Origin: Bombyx mori
Lineage: Eukaryota; Arthropoda; Insecta; Lepidoptera; Bombycidae
Length of the DNA: 64,000 bases
Direction: 5' to 3'
NCBI RefSeq assembly: GCF_030269925.1
Contig: NC_085132.1
Span: 2,812,501 to 2,876,500 of the forward strand
The notes below the pieces were generated by a model, which saw nothing but the letters and a program-made list of their open reading frames with translations, ran no database searches and was not told where the DNA came from. The position numbers and the translations under genes are program-made. Shown here piece by piece: positions 41,431 through 53,575 of this stretch; positions within the stretch are counted from its first letter, which is position 1; every line of letters starts with the position of its first letter.

Positions 41431-41712
41431 TCTATATATAAAAATGAATTGATGTTCGTTAGTCTCGCTAAAACTCGAGAACGGCTGGATCGATTTGGCT
41501 AATTGTGGTCTTGAATTATTTGTGGAAGTCCAGAGAAGGTTTAAAAGGTAGTAAAATATGAAAATGCTCGGAATTAAATAAAAATAACAATTTTGTTTTC
41601 CCTTTGATGTGTCGGATGGGTTCCTTTTGTTTGTTTTAAGTTTATTTTATACAAAAGTTTAGTTTTTTTTATTTATCGATTGAGGCACTACGAAGTCTAC
41701 CGGGTCAGTTAG
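41431..41712 (+). mobile_element. HelB Helitron, mutated 3' end
   Basis: TCTATATATAAAAATGAATT start, GTCTCGCTAAAACTCGAGAA leader, end CTACCGGGTCAGTTAG, with TTAG replacing CTAG. Confidence 0.8.
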
Positions 41713-41718
41713 TCTTAA

Positions 41719-41905
41719 TATATAAATCTACAGTGGTTTTTACGGATGTTCCGTTATAACTACTGAACCGTGCATCCGATTGACTTGAAACTTGGTATCC
41801 ATGTAGGAAATACATCTCATTAGGTACAGCTATATAGGCTAATGTTTATATGAGTGTTGGACTCCCTAATAATAATGACAATAAATAATAATGTTAATTT
41901 TAAAT
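41719..41905 (+). mobile_element. Helitron-like leader of another family
   Basis: GGTTTTTACGGATGTTCCGT, ACTGAACCGTGCATCCGATT and GACTTGAAACTTGGTATCCA form a leader of the kind seen in moth Helitrons, but no CTAG terminus follows. Likely 3'-truncated. Confidence 0.45.
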
Positions 41906-42012
41906 GCCCAGCTAAGCGGACGAGTACGGTTAGTAACTTGCTAAAACAAATCGAGTCATTTCATTGTTTAAAACTGTTAAGGACGTATACACTATGAAGC
42001 CAGGAACAAAGA

Positions 42013-42212
42013 AATTTACTGGTGGTATGACGTCTTGCGAGTCCGCACGGGTGGGTGCCATCGCCCTGCCTATTTCTGCCGCGAAGCAGTAATGCGTTTC
42101 GGTTTGAAGGGTGGGGCGGTCGTTGTAACTATAGTGAGACCTTAGTACTTGTATCTCAAGGTGGGTGGCGCATTGGGCTCCGGTAACCACTTAACACCAG
42201 GTGGACTGTGAG
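42013..42212 (+). mobile_element. CTGGTGG module, internally deleted, 3' end lost
   Basis: TTTACTGGTGGTATGACGTC start; GGTGGGTGGCGCATTGGGCT shows loss of the TTACGTTGTAGATGTCTA segment; stops at GGTGGACTGTGAG before the poly-A end. Confidence 0.85.
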
Positions 42213-43040
42213 AAAAATTAGGCGTTATAGTTTCAATCTTAACATAGTTAAGCAAGCAAGCAGGATCTGTCCTGAACGCATCTGTCAAGGTTAGCGATGG
42301 TATTTTAAGTGAGTTGTTTGTAAACTCAACAAACAAATGTTTCATCTTTATATTATAGGAAGAAGAAAATAAAACTTTTTATACCATACGATTAAAATAT
42401 ACTGACAGTCCTATTTCTTGTTCTTTTTATTAACAATTTAATACAATTATTAGAAACCCTCTAAAATTTCGTTTGATGCGATTTTTTTCTTGCCGTTTTC
42501 AAAGAATATTGTTAAAGCAAAACGTTATGACCAAAAAGTATAATGAGTCTATTTTTACCAAAAATAAAACAGTTATGGCGTAGGGTGCATGTATATCCTA
42601 TATCCTTCCTATATCATATATCCTTGATGGTTACTGCTACTTCGTAATAATATAGATATTTCCAGTCCAAATTGAAGCTAAATCTTTTGCTATCTGTGAA
42701 GATGCATTTCAAAAAGATATCAACTTTAGAGCATTTAGGAAGCCGTTTTATATCAAGGCATCCATCAAGGCATTCATCCACGTATCCGTGGTCTGTGATT
42801 CAAAGACAATAAAAAAAAAAAGACTATAAACATTAATTACATAATTAAACTCCATTGACGCAAACCGATAAATGGAATTAGTTATTAAATATATAATTTT
42901 TATTGTTTACTACGAACGTAAGACATTCAAAATTCGCGATTCGTGTACACTAAATGCTGTATTTAGGTTGACGACTACGAATTGTCGTGACACGTAAAAT
43001 AGATAATTCATAAATTTTTGCTTATTACGTCAATGGTTGA
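42213..43040. other. Gene-free stretch, nothing recognised
   Basis: AT-rich intron-like DNA. Confidence 0.45.
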
Positions 43041-43044
43041 AATA

Positions 43045-43130
43045 AAAATAAAAATTTTTTTTTACAATAAAATAATTTTTTCTCACACTATTTTTAATTC
43101 AAATTTATTAAAATTTATTTTCTATTTTTC
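43045..43130 (+). repeat. Arm of the 59911-60412 repeat family
   Basis: TTTTTTACAATAAAATAATT, CACACTATTTTTAATTCAAA and TTTATTAAAATTTATTTTCT match 60315-60395. It breaks off into a Bm1 scrap. Confidence 0.65.
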
Positions 43131-43210
43131 GCTGAATCTACAACCGGATCGGAATCGCGATCTATTGCGGACATCTGGTGAGAAATTCTGTGGACTGTGT
43201 CTATGAGACA
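43131..43210 (+). mobile_element. Bm1-like SINE scrap
   Basis: GCTGAATCTACAACCGGATC, GGAATCGCGATCTATTGCGG and GTGAGAAATTCTGTGGACTG. A middle piece about 80 bp long. Confidence 0.7.
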
Positions 43211-43231
43211 CTTGTCCTTACCTTCAATAGT

Positions 43232-43545
43232 ATATTGCCCTTGTAGGCAGACGAGCATACGGCCCACCTGATGGTGGGTGGTAACCGTCGCCCATGGACT
43301 TCAGCAATGCCAGGAGCAGAGCCAAGCCGCTGCCTACCGTACTCTCCACAAGCCTCGTTTGAAGAAGGACATGTCATAGCGCTCGGGAAACACCGTGGAG
43401 AGGAGCTCATTCCATAGCCGGATGGTACGTGGCAAAAAAGATCACCGGAAACGCACTGTGGATGAACGCTACTCCGGTGGCGGGCGGTGCGATAGTAAAA
43501 ACGAGATGGTGGAATCATCTCAAATAATTCCTCAGAGCACTCTCC
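43232..43545 (-). pseudogene. Jockey-like LINE 3' end with remains of the RT C-terminus
   Basis: In reverse, fragments of the RT tail can be read in shifting frames: PRCFPSAMTCPSS, then SSNEACGEYGRQRLG and SAPGIAEVHGRR. This corresponds to the usual 'LPP.VFPERYDMS.FKRG...RQRLG.APGIAEVHGRR' ending, so at least one frameshift lies near 43370-43385. The 3' UTR is ACCACCCACCATCAGGTGGG, CCGTATGCTCGTCTGCCTAC and AAGGGCAAT. This is the longest copy of this LINE in the window; sisters are at 8985, 9706, 44440, 52130, 53465 and 58258. Confidence 0.78.
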
Positions 43546-43631
43546 ATGGAAGATATGGTACAAATACAATAGTATTCACGTGTCATGCTAGAGTTATATC
43601 ACCAAACCAGATTTTTATAGTGGTATTTTTA

Positions 43632-43873
43632 TTTTATTGCTTAGATGGGTGGACGAGCTCACAGCCCACCCGGTGTTAAGTGGTTACTGGAGCCCATAGA
43701 CATCTAGAACGTAAATGCGCCACCAATCATGAGATATAAGTTCTAAGGTCTCAAGTATAGTTACAACGGCTGCCCCACCCTTCAAACCGAAACGCATTAC
43801 TGCTTCACGGCAGAAACAGGCAGGGTGGTGGTACCCACCCGCGCGGACTCACCAGAGGTCCTACCACCAGTAA
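43632..43873 (-). mobile_element. CTGGTGG module, full length
   Basis: Reverse copy from TTATTGCTTAGATGGGTGGA to GGTCCTACCACCAGTAAAT, near the majority sequence throughout. Confidence 0.92.
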
Positions 43874-44182
43874 ATATATCGGTGATGTCAACTGTCTTCG
43901 CTTACCATCAGATAGGAGGCTAGGTAGACCAATAAATAATGTATACAGCATTCGTAAGTATCACAACAATGTTTTATATTAACTACAAATTTGTAAACAC
44001 AGTTTAAGAATGTTTACAAATTTTTCGTTAACCAAAACTGCAATATTTTGATTTCCGTAACACGAAACAAACACGAAATTGTAATTGTTAAATAATTTCT
44101 TTGCGTAATCTGTTTGTGTAAACAAAATATTTGAAGCACATCACAAGCGTAATATCAGATTCCAACTAAAGTTTTTACTTTT
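43874..44182. other. Gene-free stretch, nothing recognised
   Basis: A weak LINE-tail scrap (CTTACCATCAGATAGGAGGC) at 43901-43920. Otherwise AT-rich. Confidence 0.4.
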
Positions 44183-44395
44183 TACTGGTAGGTAGGACCT
44201 GTTTTAAGTCCGCGCGGGTAGGTACCACCGCCATGCCTATTTCTGTCGTGAAGCAGTAATGCGCTTCGGTTTGAAGGGTGGGGCAGCCGTTGTAACTATA
44301 CTAGACCTTAGAACTTATATCTCAGGCGGGTGGCGCATTTACGTTTTAGATGTCTATGGGCTCCGGTAACTACTTAACACCAGGTGGGCTTTTAA
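44183..44395 (+). mobile_element. CTGGTGG module, 3' end lost
   Basis: TTACTGGTAGGTAGGACCTG start, ends at CACCAGGTGGGCTTTTAACA without GTGAGCTCGTCC or poly-A. Confidence 0.88.
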
Positions 44396-44439
44396 CACGA
44401 AAATAGCTTTAAATGAATTTGGTTAAGATCTATTTTGCC

Positions 44440-44590
44440 CCTCCACGGTATTCCTTCTTCATACCAGGCTTGCGGAGAGTATTTAAGAATAGGCAGCAAC
44501 TTGGCTTTGCCTCTGACATTGCCAACGTCCATGCGTCACCATCCATCAAGTAGGCCGTATGCTCGTCTCCCTACAAGGACAATAAAAAAG
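44440..44590 (+). mobile_element. Jockey-like LINE 3' end, diverged
   Basis: CTCCACGGTATTCCTTCTTC, CAGGCTTGCGGAGAGTATTT, AATAGGCAGCAACTTGGCTT, ACATTGCCAACGTCCATGCG and AGTAGGCCGTATGCTCGTC with a poly-A end. Confidence 0.7.
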
Positions 44591-44866
44591 AATATGGCCC
44601 CAATCTCTTAGACTTTTGTTTGATTCTTTAACACTAAGCATACCATAACGGGTCATAATAACCCATTTTGAACTTTAGCATTGAAAATGCACATATGGTC
44701 TTATTACTTTTGCACATTTGACTTAATGACTTTTTCTTACGAATGAATCTAAACTTATTATACTATGTATTTGTTTTGTTTTGTTTTGTTTTTTTGGAGT
44801 AATACTGGTTGTATACCGTTATCTACCCGCTATGGTAGCAATAAGTGTCATTAAGTGTTGGTATAA
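44591..44866. other. Spacer with TTTTG repeats
   Basis: TTTGTTTTGTTTTGTTTTG near 44769-44790; otherwise nothing. Confidence 0.45.
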
Positions 44867-45286
44867 TCTATATATTAATACGTGAAGCAAAAACTTTGTA
44901 TCCCTTTTTACGAAAATTGCGCGGACGGAGGAGTATGAAATTTTCTACACTTATAGAGAATATAGAGAAGAAGTGCACAATGCTAATACTTTTTTTAAAT
45001 AATGCATAAAAGATACATTAAATCAATAAAGAAAACATTACACACACTAAATATCATGTTTTTGACGCACACACGCATGCATACTATTTATTGTCAAGCT
45101 TTTGTTCTTGACGTATGTTGTTAAATTGAGAATAGATTAAATATTGTTTGTCTTTATTAATATTTTTTTATAGTGTAGCCTTGGCGAAATTTGTGATTAT
45201 AGAAGTATAAAATACAATTATAATAGTATACAAACTTACAATTCCAATTAATTATAGTCGAATTTCGACTACTGCGGGACCTCTAG
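44867..45286 (+). mobile_element. HelA Helitron, intact ends
   Basis: TCTATATATTAATACGTGAA to TAGTCGAATTTCGACTA, then CTGCGGGACCT and CTAG. A/T flanks. 420 bp, the best reference copy for the family. Confidence 0.93.
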
Positions 45287-45470
45287 TTAGTGTTAAATAC
45301 ACTTCAAGGCTGATAGGAGCCATCACCGGCGTGCTTATACTTGAAGCATTACAGATAGAGACATGAGGAGCAGGATTGTGGAACGAATAGCCAGTGAACA
45401 ATCTTCAAACTTAAAAAGACCTTCAGATATGAATATATCAACTCGGAATAAGGAGAAGAATTATTTTTAA
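45287..45470. other. Spacer between two HelA copies
   Basis: 184 bp, no feature seen. Confidence 0.4.
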
Positions 45471-45927
45471 TCTATATATTAATACGTGAAGCAAAAACTT
45501 TGTATCCCTTTTTTTTACGAAAATTGCGCGGACGGAGGACTATGAAATTTCCCACACTTATAGAGAATGTACAGAAAGAGTGCAGACTGCTAATATTTTT
45601 TTTAAATTATGCATAAAAAATGCATTAAAGCAATAAAAAAAACATTACACATACTACCATGTATTTGACACACACACATACATATAAATATACTATTTGT
45701 TTATTGTCAATTGTCAAACTTTTGTTAATGCTCAAAGTCTGTGGTCAAATTGAGAATAGGTTACATAATATTGTTGGTTTTAATGTTATTTATCTATAGT
45801 GTAGTTTTGGAGAAATTTGTGATTATATTATAGAAGTATAATATGTTTGACAATAGAACCATAATAATGTTTAAGCATAAAATTCCAATTAATTATAGTC
45901 GAATTTCGACTACTGCGGGGCCACTAG
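45471..45927 (+). mobile_element. HelA Helitron, diverged interior
   Basis: Same ends as its neighbour at 44867 (TCTATATATTAATACGTGAA and the palindrome). The interior has small insertions (CATACATATAAATATACTAT) and substitutions, so the pair is not a recent tandem duplication. Confidence 0.9.
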
Positions 45928-45996
45928 TTATTTTAGTTTTACAATTTTTATATCTTGTTGAACTGTTATAGCCCGGATGCGACATACATTATAATT

Positions 45997-46182
45997 TGCC
46001 GTGAAGCAGTAATGCGTTTCGGTTTGAAGGGTGGGGCAGCGTTGTAACTATACTGAGACCTTAGAACTTATATCTCAAGGTGGGTGGCGCATTTACATTG
46101 TGGATGTCTATGGGCTCCAGTAACCACTTAACACCCGGTGGGCTATGAACTCGTACACCCAACTAAGCAATAAAAAATAAAA
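45997..46182 (+). mobile_element. CTGGTGG module, 5'-truncated
   Basis: Begins at TGCCGTGAAGCAGTAATGCG and runs to CAACTAAGCAATAAAAAATA. Confidence 0.9.
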
Positions 46183-46515
46183 ATAAAAATTGTATGCATT
46201 TCGATGATTTCATAGTTCATATTATTGAAGTCCGTTATAATATCGGCCGGGACTCAACGACCGGACGTTCAGGCACGATTATTAAATTGTCGGATCGCAC
46301 GTTATAAAGGTCATCTCGCATATGCTTTCCTCGTAATACTCATAGTTCTATATTTAATTTCGGTGTGAATAGAAAGTATGCAGAAATATGACCGTATACA
46401 GAAGATAATCGATATGATCTAGGTGTATAAGCGTCTGTAAAGTTATAATAATAACGGGTGACAAATTAGGGTAACATTGACGAAATAAATAATTCATTCA
46501 AGTTAACTACATCTG
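46183..46515. other. Gene-free stretch, nothing recognised
   Basis: No feature seen. Confidence 0.4.
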
Positions 46516-46775
46516 AAGTCGTTGTGGCCTAACGGATAAGACGTCCGGTGCACTCGTGTTGAGCGATGCACCGGTGTTCGATTTGCGCAATTACTGATGG
46601 TAGGACCTCTTGTGAGTCCGCGCGGGTAGTTACCACCACCCTACCTATTTCTGCCGTGAAGCAGTAATGCGTTTCGGTTTGAAGGGCGGGGCAGCCGTTG
46701 TAACTATACTGAGACCTTAGAACTTATATCTCAAGGCGCATTTACGTTGTAGATGTCTATGGGCTTCAGTAACCT
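46516..46775 (+). mobile_element. tRNA-derived SINE, head fused to module by deletion
   Basis: GTCGTTGTGGCCTAACGGAT and GCACCGGTGTTCGATTTGCG: the head breaks inside its B-box and continues as TTTGCGCAATTACTGATGG, the last bases of the body and the module start. About 100 bp of head end and body are missing. The module itself lacks GGTGGGTGG and ends at GGGCTTCAGTAACC. Confidence 0.88.
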
Positions 46776-47349
46776 ATAACGCAAGAATAAACACAAACGT
46801 CTCGCTTAAATAATTTTATATATAAATTTAATTGTAAATGTTAAAGAGATTTTTAACTTGAAACGTTATTTTTCCGTCTCTACACTGGTAAACAAACGAT
46901 AAGAAAATATTAATATCGTGTAGGTACAGCTCACAAGATGGCGGCCGGTCCGCGTCAGGCTATCTGAAAACGAACGAAAAATAAATTCGAAAGCAACAAA
47001 AACTAATTCTCTGAACGCGACTTAAAGCAAGGCATTCATTATCGAACATGATAGATCGAGATCGAACCGGTTTGATGTTCAGTAGACCTGACCGGCTGGT
47101 TGCGGTGATTATTTGAGATGAGATGAACTCTTCTAGCAAGCGAGAAAATATCGAAACAATAATATCGAGTTGGTAAACGCCATGTTTGTGGATTTGAACC
47201 TGTGCTACAAGATAGCTCAATAACTCTAACGAACGCTCCACAGATACTGTGTTTTAAAAATTGCACTTTAATCCAATTTTGTATCGGCATGAATATTTTA
47301 CGTAACGACAAGCTTTTACAAGCCTAAAAACATATTAGCTGAATATAAT
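46776..47349. other. Gene-free stretch, nothing recognised
   Basis: Two overlapping minus ORFs (93 and 90 codons at 46960-47311) share one stretch in different frames and resemble no known family. Confidence 0.4.
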
Positions 47350-47592
47350 TTACTGGTGGCAGAACCTCTTGTGAGTCCGCGCGAGTAGGTACCACCACCC
47401 TGCCTATTTCTGCCGTGAAGCAGTAATGCGTTTCGATTTAAAGGGTGGGGCAGCCGTTGTAACTATACTGAGATCTTAGAACTTATATCTCAAGGTGGGT
47501 GGCGCATTTACGTTATAGATGTCTATGGGCTCCAGTAACCACTTAACATCAAGTGGGCTGTGAGCTCGTCCACCCATTAAAGCAATAAAAAA
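47350..47592 (+). mobile_element. CTGGTGG module, full length
   Basis: TTACTGGTGGCAGAACCTCT to CATTAAAGCAATAAAAAATA, close to majority. Confidence 0.92.
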
Positions 47593-47957
47593 TATATATA
47601 TACGAAATATCCTATAAACAAAAAACTCAACTCTATGACAGTCGAACAAACTCTGATATGACATTAATACTTTCATTACATATGCTTGTCAAAATAATAT
47701 CTCCGTTTTATTTTGAAGGAAACAAGAACACGTTCTAAAGCTACTAATTCACCTTCCAACATACCAGATGTGACCATCAGATATTGTATCGATCAAGTTT
47801 TATGATTAATATGCGTTAGCCATTATTAACTATACGTACTTCAATGGCGACTAGCCGTTGACTTTTTTATTTTTTTGTGTAAGCCGATTTTACTAATACT
47901 AACTAAAAACTTACTAACAACAAGTTACAACTTACTAACTAATAATACTAAATTATA
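47593..47957. other. Gene-free stretch, nothing recognised
   Basis: No feature seen. Confidence 0.4.
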
Positions 47958-48378
47958 CTAGAGGTCCCGCAGTAGTCGAAATTCAACTATAATTAATTGG
48001 AATTGTAATTTTGTACACTATTATGATTGTATTTTATACTTCTATAATCACAAATTTCGCCAAGACTACACTATAAAAAATATTAACAAAGACAAACAAT
48101 ATTTAATCTATTTTCAATTTGACAACAGACGCCAAGAACAAAAGTTTGACAATAAATAGTATGCATGCGTGTGTGCGTCAAATACATGGTATGTAGTGTG
48201 TGTAATGTTTTCTTTATATATTTAATGTATCTTTTACGCATTATTTAAAATTATAAAATTAGCATTGTGCACTTCTTCTCTACATTCTCTATAAGTGTGG
48301 GAAATTTCATACTCCTCCGTCCGCGCAATTTTCGTAAAAAGGGATACAAAGTTTTTGCTTCACGTATTAATGTATAGA
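47958..48378 (-). mobile_element. HelA Helitron, intact ends
   Basis: Reverse strand TCTATACATTAATACGTGAA to a palindrome with one mismatch (TAGTTGAATTTCGACTA) and CTAG. Very close to 31280-31698. Confidence 0.92.
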
Positions 48379-48827
48379 TTAGGAAAATAGTTTATTACCG
48401 GAGGCATACCTACGGGGAAATTTCGATATGTTATTTTGAAGTTCTTTTACCGATTTATTTGCATTATCGAGTTCTGTGTAATCCTACGGTAATCTATTCT
48501 TAGAATATTGTCGACATGTACACTGTCAAGTATCATTATCTTATATTATATCGGAAAAAGACAGGCGACAACTTCATGAAGCTCTACATTACTTAGTTAC
48601 TCCTCCTACTGGCTCTATTTCTACATTCTACTACTATTACTGCTACAGAAAAGTAGAACTTAATATATTATCTAATACAAGCGCATTTATGAAAATCGAG
48701 GCAACCCTATCTCTCAGGTTAATGCCGATAAAATAAAAGACTACAACATGAAAATAAGCATTATTAAATGTTTATTATTTTCAGGACTCTAAATAGAAAA
48801 CATCAACAAATAAAAATATTCTATTTA
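48379..48827. other. Gene-free stretch, nothing recognised
   Basis: AT-rich. Confidence 0.4.
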
Positions 48828-48940
48828 TTTATTTATTTATATTTTATGCATAAAACAAAAGTTGTACACATGCGGACTTAATGCCATGGGCATTCTCTTC
48901 CAGTCGACCATAGGGTAGTGCAGAGATAATGCATGGTAGC
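48828..48940 (-). repeat. Dispersed repeat with TTTA tail, shared with 6215
   Basis: TTTATTTATTTATTTATATT run, then TTGTACACATGCGGACTTAA, GGGCATTCTCTTCCAGTCGA. The simple-repeat edge suggests a LINE tail on the reverse strand. Confidence 0.5.
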
Positions 48941-51900
48941 TGCATTAACAAAAGAATAACAAAAAACAAAAAAAAGAACAAAATAAAAACAAAAATCTTC
49001 CTTAAAGTAACATCTCAGTCTTATAGAATCCACATAATGTTAAATATTGGTACTTATATAGATTACATATAAATTAAGAAAATATGTAGTAAGAAATAAC
49101 AAAACACTCATCCTTAAGTTTGTACAACCTTAGATTTATGTGTAATAAGAATAAGACGAATAAATGATGGATTGGACGAACAGCGACGAAGAACATGGAA
49201 GGATATTTTTAATAAAATTCCGTTTTATAAAAGTTAATCGCGGCGGACAGCCCAAAGCTAGAGAGCCATCTTGTTTATCTTGTAGGGTTATCAAACTCAA
49301 ACTTATCTAATATTATTAGATTCTATGTAAATGATTACATGTAAGGATGTAACAATTTTTTTTCTATATTCATATCATTAAAACGACACACGAAAATTAC
49401 AAGTTTTATGTATTTATCCTTTTAAAAAATATTAATATAATTTTATGAACATAGCTGAGCAAATATATTGATGAATTGGAATTAGTTTGATAATATTATT
49501 GAAAGTAAAACAGCATTTGTAGGATATAACAAAATTCTAAAACCAATGCTGATAGTTCGGTCCCATTTGGGATTAGCAAGCCGTGCTGACGTGGTGGTAT
49601 CTATACTAACTACTATGATTACTACTACTATGTACATTTATAACGAAATTCATTGCTTTACTACACTAATAAACCAATAATAAAAATCCTCAAGATTTTG
49701 ATAAATAATAATTAATTTTTATCAAGTTCTTTTCTAAACCGTTATTAATTTTAGGCAACGTGAAATAAACTCACTATAGTCATTGTTGACACATTCATTA
49801 AAGACAAGCCAGATACGTAAAGCTAAATGATACGGCAGTGAACAAAAGTGAAATTTACTTATGGCCTCACCCATCCCTGACTCTCAGAATCCAGCTTACG
49901 GACCAGTTTCGAACGTCATCCGGCTGAGTTATGTTTTATATCTACGCACATATTATGCATTATACAGTTTGTATGCGAGCAAAAAACTTTGAAAGTTCAA
50001 CGCACCCAACAAGTCCGCGGTTGGGGCAGGTTCCAGCATGTCAGTTTATGAGTGGACGGCCTTTTTTGAATTGTGGGCGTATGGTCGTTTCTTTTTTTTT
50101 TTTGTTTTTTTTTTTTTTTATTCGTCATTCGATTCGATCGTGGTTGCCAGTAGTTTATTTGTTTCATTTTTTTTTATTTTTTATTTCGTTCTATATTCGA
50201 TACTTGGAACTTTGAATCGATTGAATCGCTATATGCAAGAAGGTGCTATGATATTTTTTGACAACAATGAGGCAAAAGCTATGCGAACATAAGGACACGT
50301 TCAAGTTTTTGTTGAGTTAAAAATGGAGATGTCTAGTATACGTCTACTAGACGTCTTATATTATAGTTCAAGAGACGTGATATCGAACTTCCTTTTCCCA
50401 AAAAAATGCTAATTTTGTCGCGAAAAAAATATCATTTATGCGTCACCAAAAAAAACATTGACATTTATCTCATGAAAGCGTTTTTTTTTTCTTAAATTGT
50501 TAATCGAAATTGAGTTATCCACGCCTCTATTCTCAAATTAAAACATGACAGTTCAAAAATTTAGTATTTTCTTCAGATTACGCGGGTTTGTGAAATAATT
50601 AAAAACATTTTTACCGTTCATAAACAAAGTACTTAATTAGACACTAAGTAAGGTCAGTGAACTTTATTCTTAGAGACATAAGTTAAAATAGTAGTTTACA
50701 AATTAAATTAAAATTACTTATTACCCTTATTGAGCTAGATTTAATCCTACAATTGTGTCGCAGTTAGGTTTCGATATATTAGTTAAAAATAAAGTATAAT
50801 AAAAGTTAAAGTAATTGTTATTCTTAAAAAAAAAATTTACGTAAAAAAAAACATAGATAATATGTTGTATTGACTGCATTCCCTTTGAAAGTAGTTCAGT
50901 GACCGAATCAATCAATCAAGATTCGCGTTCAATAGTTCACTCAGTCTGAATCACAAAAGTTTGTTGACCCGGTAAATAATCGAGCTGAAAACGGGTGGCT
51001 CCTCTTCGGGGATCGCCGGTTCGACTCAGACTCATTTACGCTATATTGCACCTAGACGCTACATTGTCAGTGGCAATTTATTTTTTTAATTGTATTTCAT
51101 TGTACTAAATTGTTGTTTATCGATTTATCGGAGACGGTCATTAGTTTGGTAGCTAAACGTTACGCAGCACGATTCCCGAGAGATGGCAGCACGATTGCGG
51201 TATCGTCGGAACTCGGCTAGCTTCGTTCTACGACAGAGCCTAGCCGGTGGAGGCGCGTAGACGCCATCCCACTTACCAACTAGCCTTCTTGAGGAGCGGT
51301 GCCTCGGTCCTAAGAACTGTCATTCGTTTTCGTTGCTAACGTCAAGAGAAGATTTTTAAATTGTTCTAAGACAACAAACATGATTGGTGTACTCAATATT
51401 CCTCTTAGCTCGATCACCTTATTCGCCCCTACGATGCCTGACGATGTTGTTAATAATTGTGGATTCTACGACAGATTTATTATGTGTTCACACATCGTTC
51501 GTCGCATTGAGCTGAGTATGTGTGGAGCTGATATGTGATGACACACGCCTAATTATAGACATTACGTTAATTTCGTACTGGGTCTATGGAAAACTAAAAT
51601 AAAAGGATATTAAGCGCCACGCAATGTAACAATCAACTGATTTGTGAGGTTAACGACCTCGAACGAGCCTTTGATTTCCATTGCGTACTCACGAAATAAA
51701 CTGTATATATACTAGTTTTCTACAAAACAATGTTATTTATATGAGTTTATTATCCGTCTGATGAATAATCGTAGGTAATAATATTAATAAAATCTTAGAA
51801 AGCGCTTAAGTTCCCATTCCAGAAAAACAATATACCAACACAAATTTCTGATTAATTGTTCCAAGATATCAAATTCAGTTTCTACGGAGCTAAGTACAAA

Positions 51901-52129
51901 AGCTACTTGCAGAATCTCACGAAACGGCAGAGCGTTGAACTTAATACTGTAATATTGGCGCTACAGTTAGAAGAGCTAACTGCCACAAGCGACGATTCAA
52001 CCGCTAATTATTTTAAAAAGAAACCTATAAAATTTATCAAATTTAATGTCTACCTTACTTTTTGCGAGTCGTGACGTTATACTGAATTACGTTAAATACT
52101 TAAAGACATCGCCTCCGTCATCCACAAAC
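48941..52129. other. Long gene-free, repeat-poor stretch
   Basis: More than 3 kb with no recognised repeat. Poly-T tracts near 50090-50120; a GC-richer patch at 51180-51330 (CGGAACTCGGCTAGCTTCGT, GCCTAGCCGGTGGAGGCGCG). ORFs at 49931-50292 are phenylalanine runs from poly-T. Intron or intergenic. Confidence 0.45.
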
Positions 52130-52250
52130 GCGAGATCTAAGCGCGCTATGAGCTCCTTCAAACGAGGCTTGTGGAGAGTAGTTAGCGGTAGGCGGCGGGT
52201 TGACTCTACCCCTGGCATTGCTAAAGTCCATGGGCAATAAAAAAAAAACG
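52130..52250 (+). pseudogene. Jockey-like LINE: last RT codons and short 3' UTR
   Basis: Reads AMSSFKRGLWRVVSGRRRV then DSTPGIAKVHGQ, the known tail of this LINE, followed directly by a poly-A tract. The 3' UTR seen in other copies (GTAACCACTCACCATCAGG) is missing. Confidence 0.75.
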
Positions 52251-53464
52251 AATAATATTACTTCAATAATAATAAAACCGATACACTAACTAGTTCAATT
52301 TAATAATTCCGCTCCCGATCATCCGGTCATCATGAGCAAACCAGACAGCACTAGAGGATCAACATAATGCAAAATGAAAACCGAGCTAAGTATCAAAATT
52401 ATTCAATTAAGTATAGTCGATCGTGTTCTCCGACAATAGTCACAGCGTACGTCTGAGGCACGTGTAGTAACAGCATTCTGTATAACAAAGGTTTGGTCGG
52501 ATCGATAGTCGACGAGTAGCCGATCTAGCGACGACCTATAAAACTGCTGAGAAACTGAACGATCGCGTTCAATATAAAAAAAATCAGATGTGGTATTTCT
52601 TTGAAAGAGTTCGCTAAACAAAAGACCAAAGCCAGTTGTGTACTATGTGGGCAGTCTTAAACTGTTTGTCGCGGTCCATTTGCCGCGCTTCATAAAGCCT
52701 TCAAGGTCGTGGAGTCTTCAGGAGCCTATCGTTTCATCATCCTTGCAACGGCCGCAGAATAGTGAGAGCTGATATAACTTAAATTCCCTATAGAATATAG
52801 CCATATGAAGTATTTACAATGTAAATTGCCACGTATTTAAAAAAGTTTCTCAAGTTAAAGTTCAGAAGGTCAAGCATCAGTACTACTCCGAAGGGACTCT
52901 TGCCAGATTATTCCATTTGTTTGTATAGACGTTCCATGCGAATGGTGATGCGTTTTAGATGAATTTGATCAGCTTTAGTTGATAGTCGTGCGACCTAATA
53001 AATTAGAATTCGTTCTTACCGTCTATCAGTGTCTTCTAGCAAACTGGAATGCTTATCACGAAGAGCACCCCTGTGATCAAAAATAACGGCTTATGACTTG
53101 TAATATTCGTATGCCTTTCTGTAATTCCTTAATTATGAAATCAATCTCCAAGATATATCTTTAGTAACAATCTTTAAGTTAGACACGACGTCAAAATGCC
53201 ATATCAAAAAGCAGAGAAGCATATTTCAATCCACTTTCATCCAGACGGTCAAAGATCCCTTCGGGGGAGTGTGCCTTGCAGTTTTAAGATATCGCGATAC
53301 TAAAACAAAAAATATACGTATAATTATACGGAATCTTTGACGCAAGGATTGTTTCAGTGGTATGCGCTGACAATTTGGTTAGTGGATTCAAATACCCTTA
53401 ACCTGTAATACCAATACTTTAAATGCATCTCTTGTGCTGGGAATCTTAAAATCTAACTGAGGGA
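52251..53464. other. Gene-free stretch, nothing recognised
   Basis: About 1.2 kb with no repeat match or coding signal. Confidence 0.45.
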
Positions 53465-53575
53465 TTCTTCGGCTTGGCTCTGCCCCTGGCATTGCTGAAG
53501 TTCATGGGCGACGGTAACCACTCACCATCAGGTGGGCCGTATGCTCGTCTGCCTACAAGGGCAATAAAAAAAAAT
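53465..53575 (+). mobile_element. Jockey-like LINE 3' end
   Basis: TCTTCGGCTTGGCTCTGCCC, GGCATTGCTGAAGTTCATGG, GACGGTAACCACTCACCATC, GTATGCTCGTCTGCCTACAA and poly-A. A clean copy. Confidence 0.82.

Noticed and set aside
43395..43679. 94-codon plus ORF
   Set aside because: It spans the reverse side of a LINE end and a reversed SINE; an antisense shadow.
49931..50292. 94- and 84-codon plus ORFs
   Set aside because: Mostly phenylalanine from poly-T tracts.
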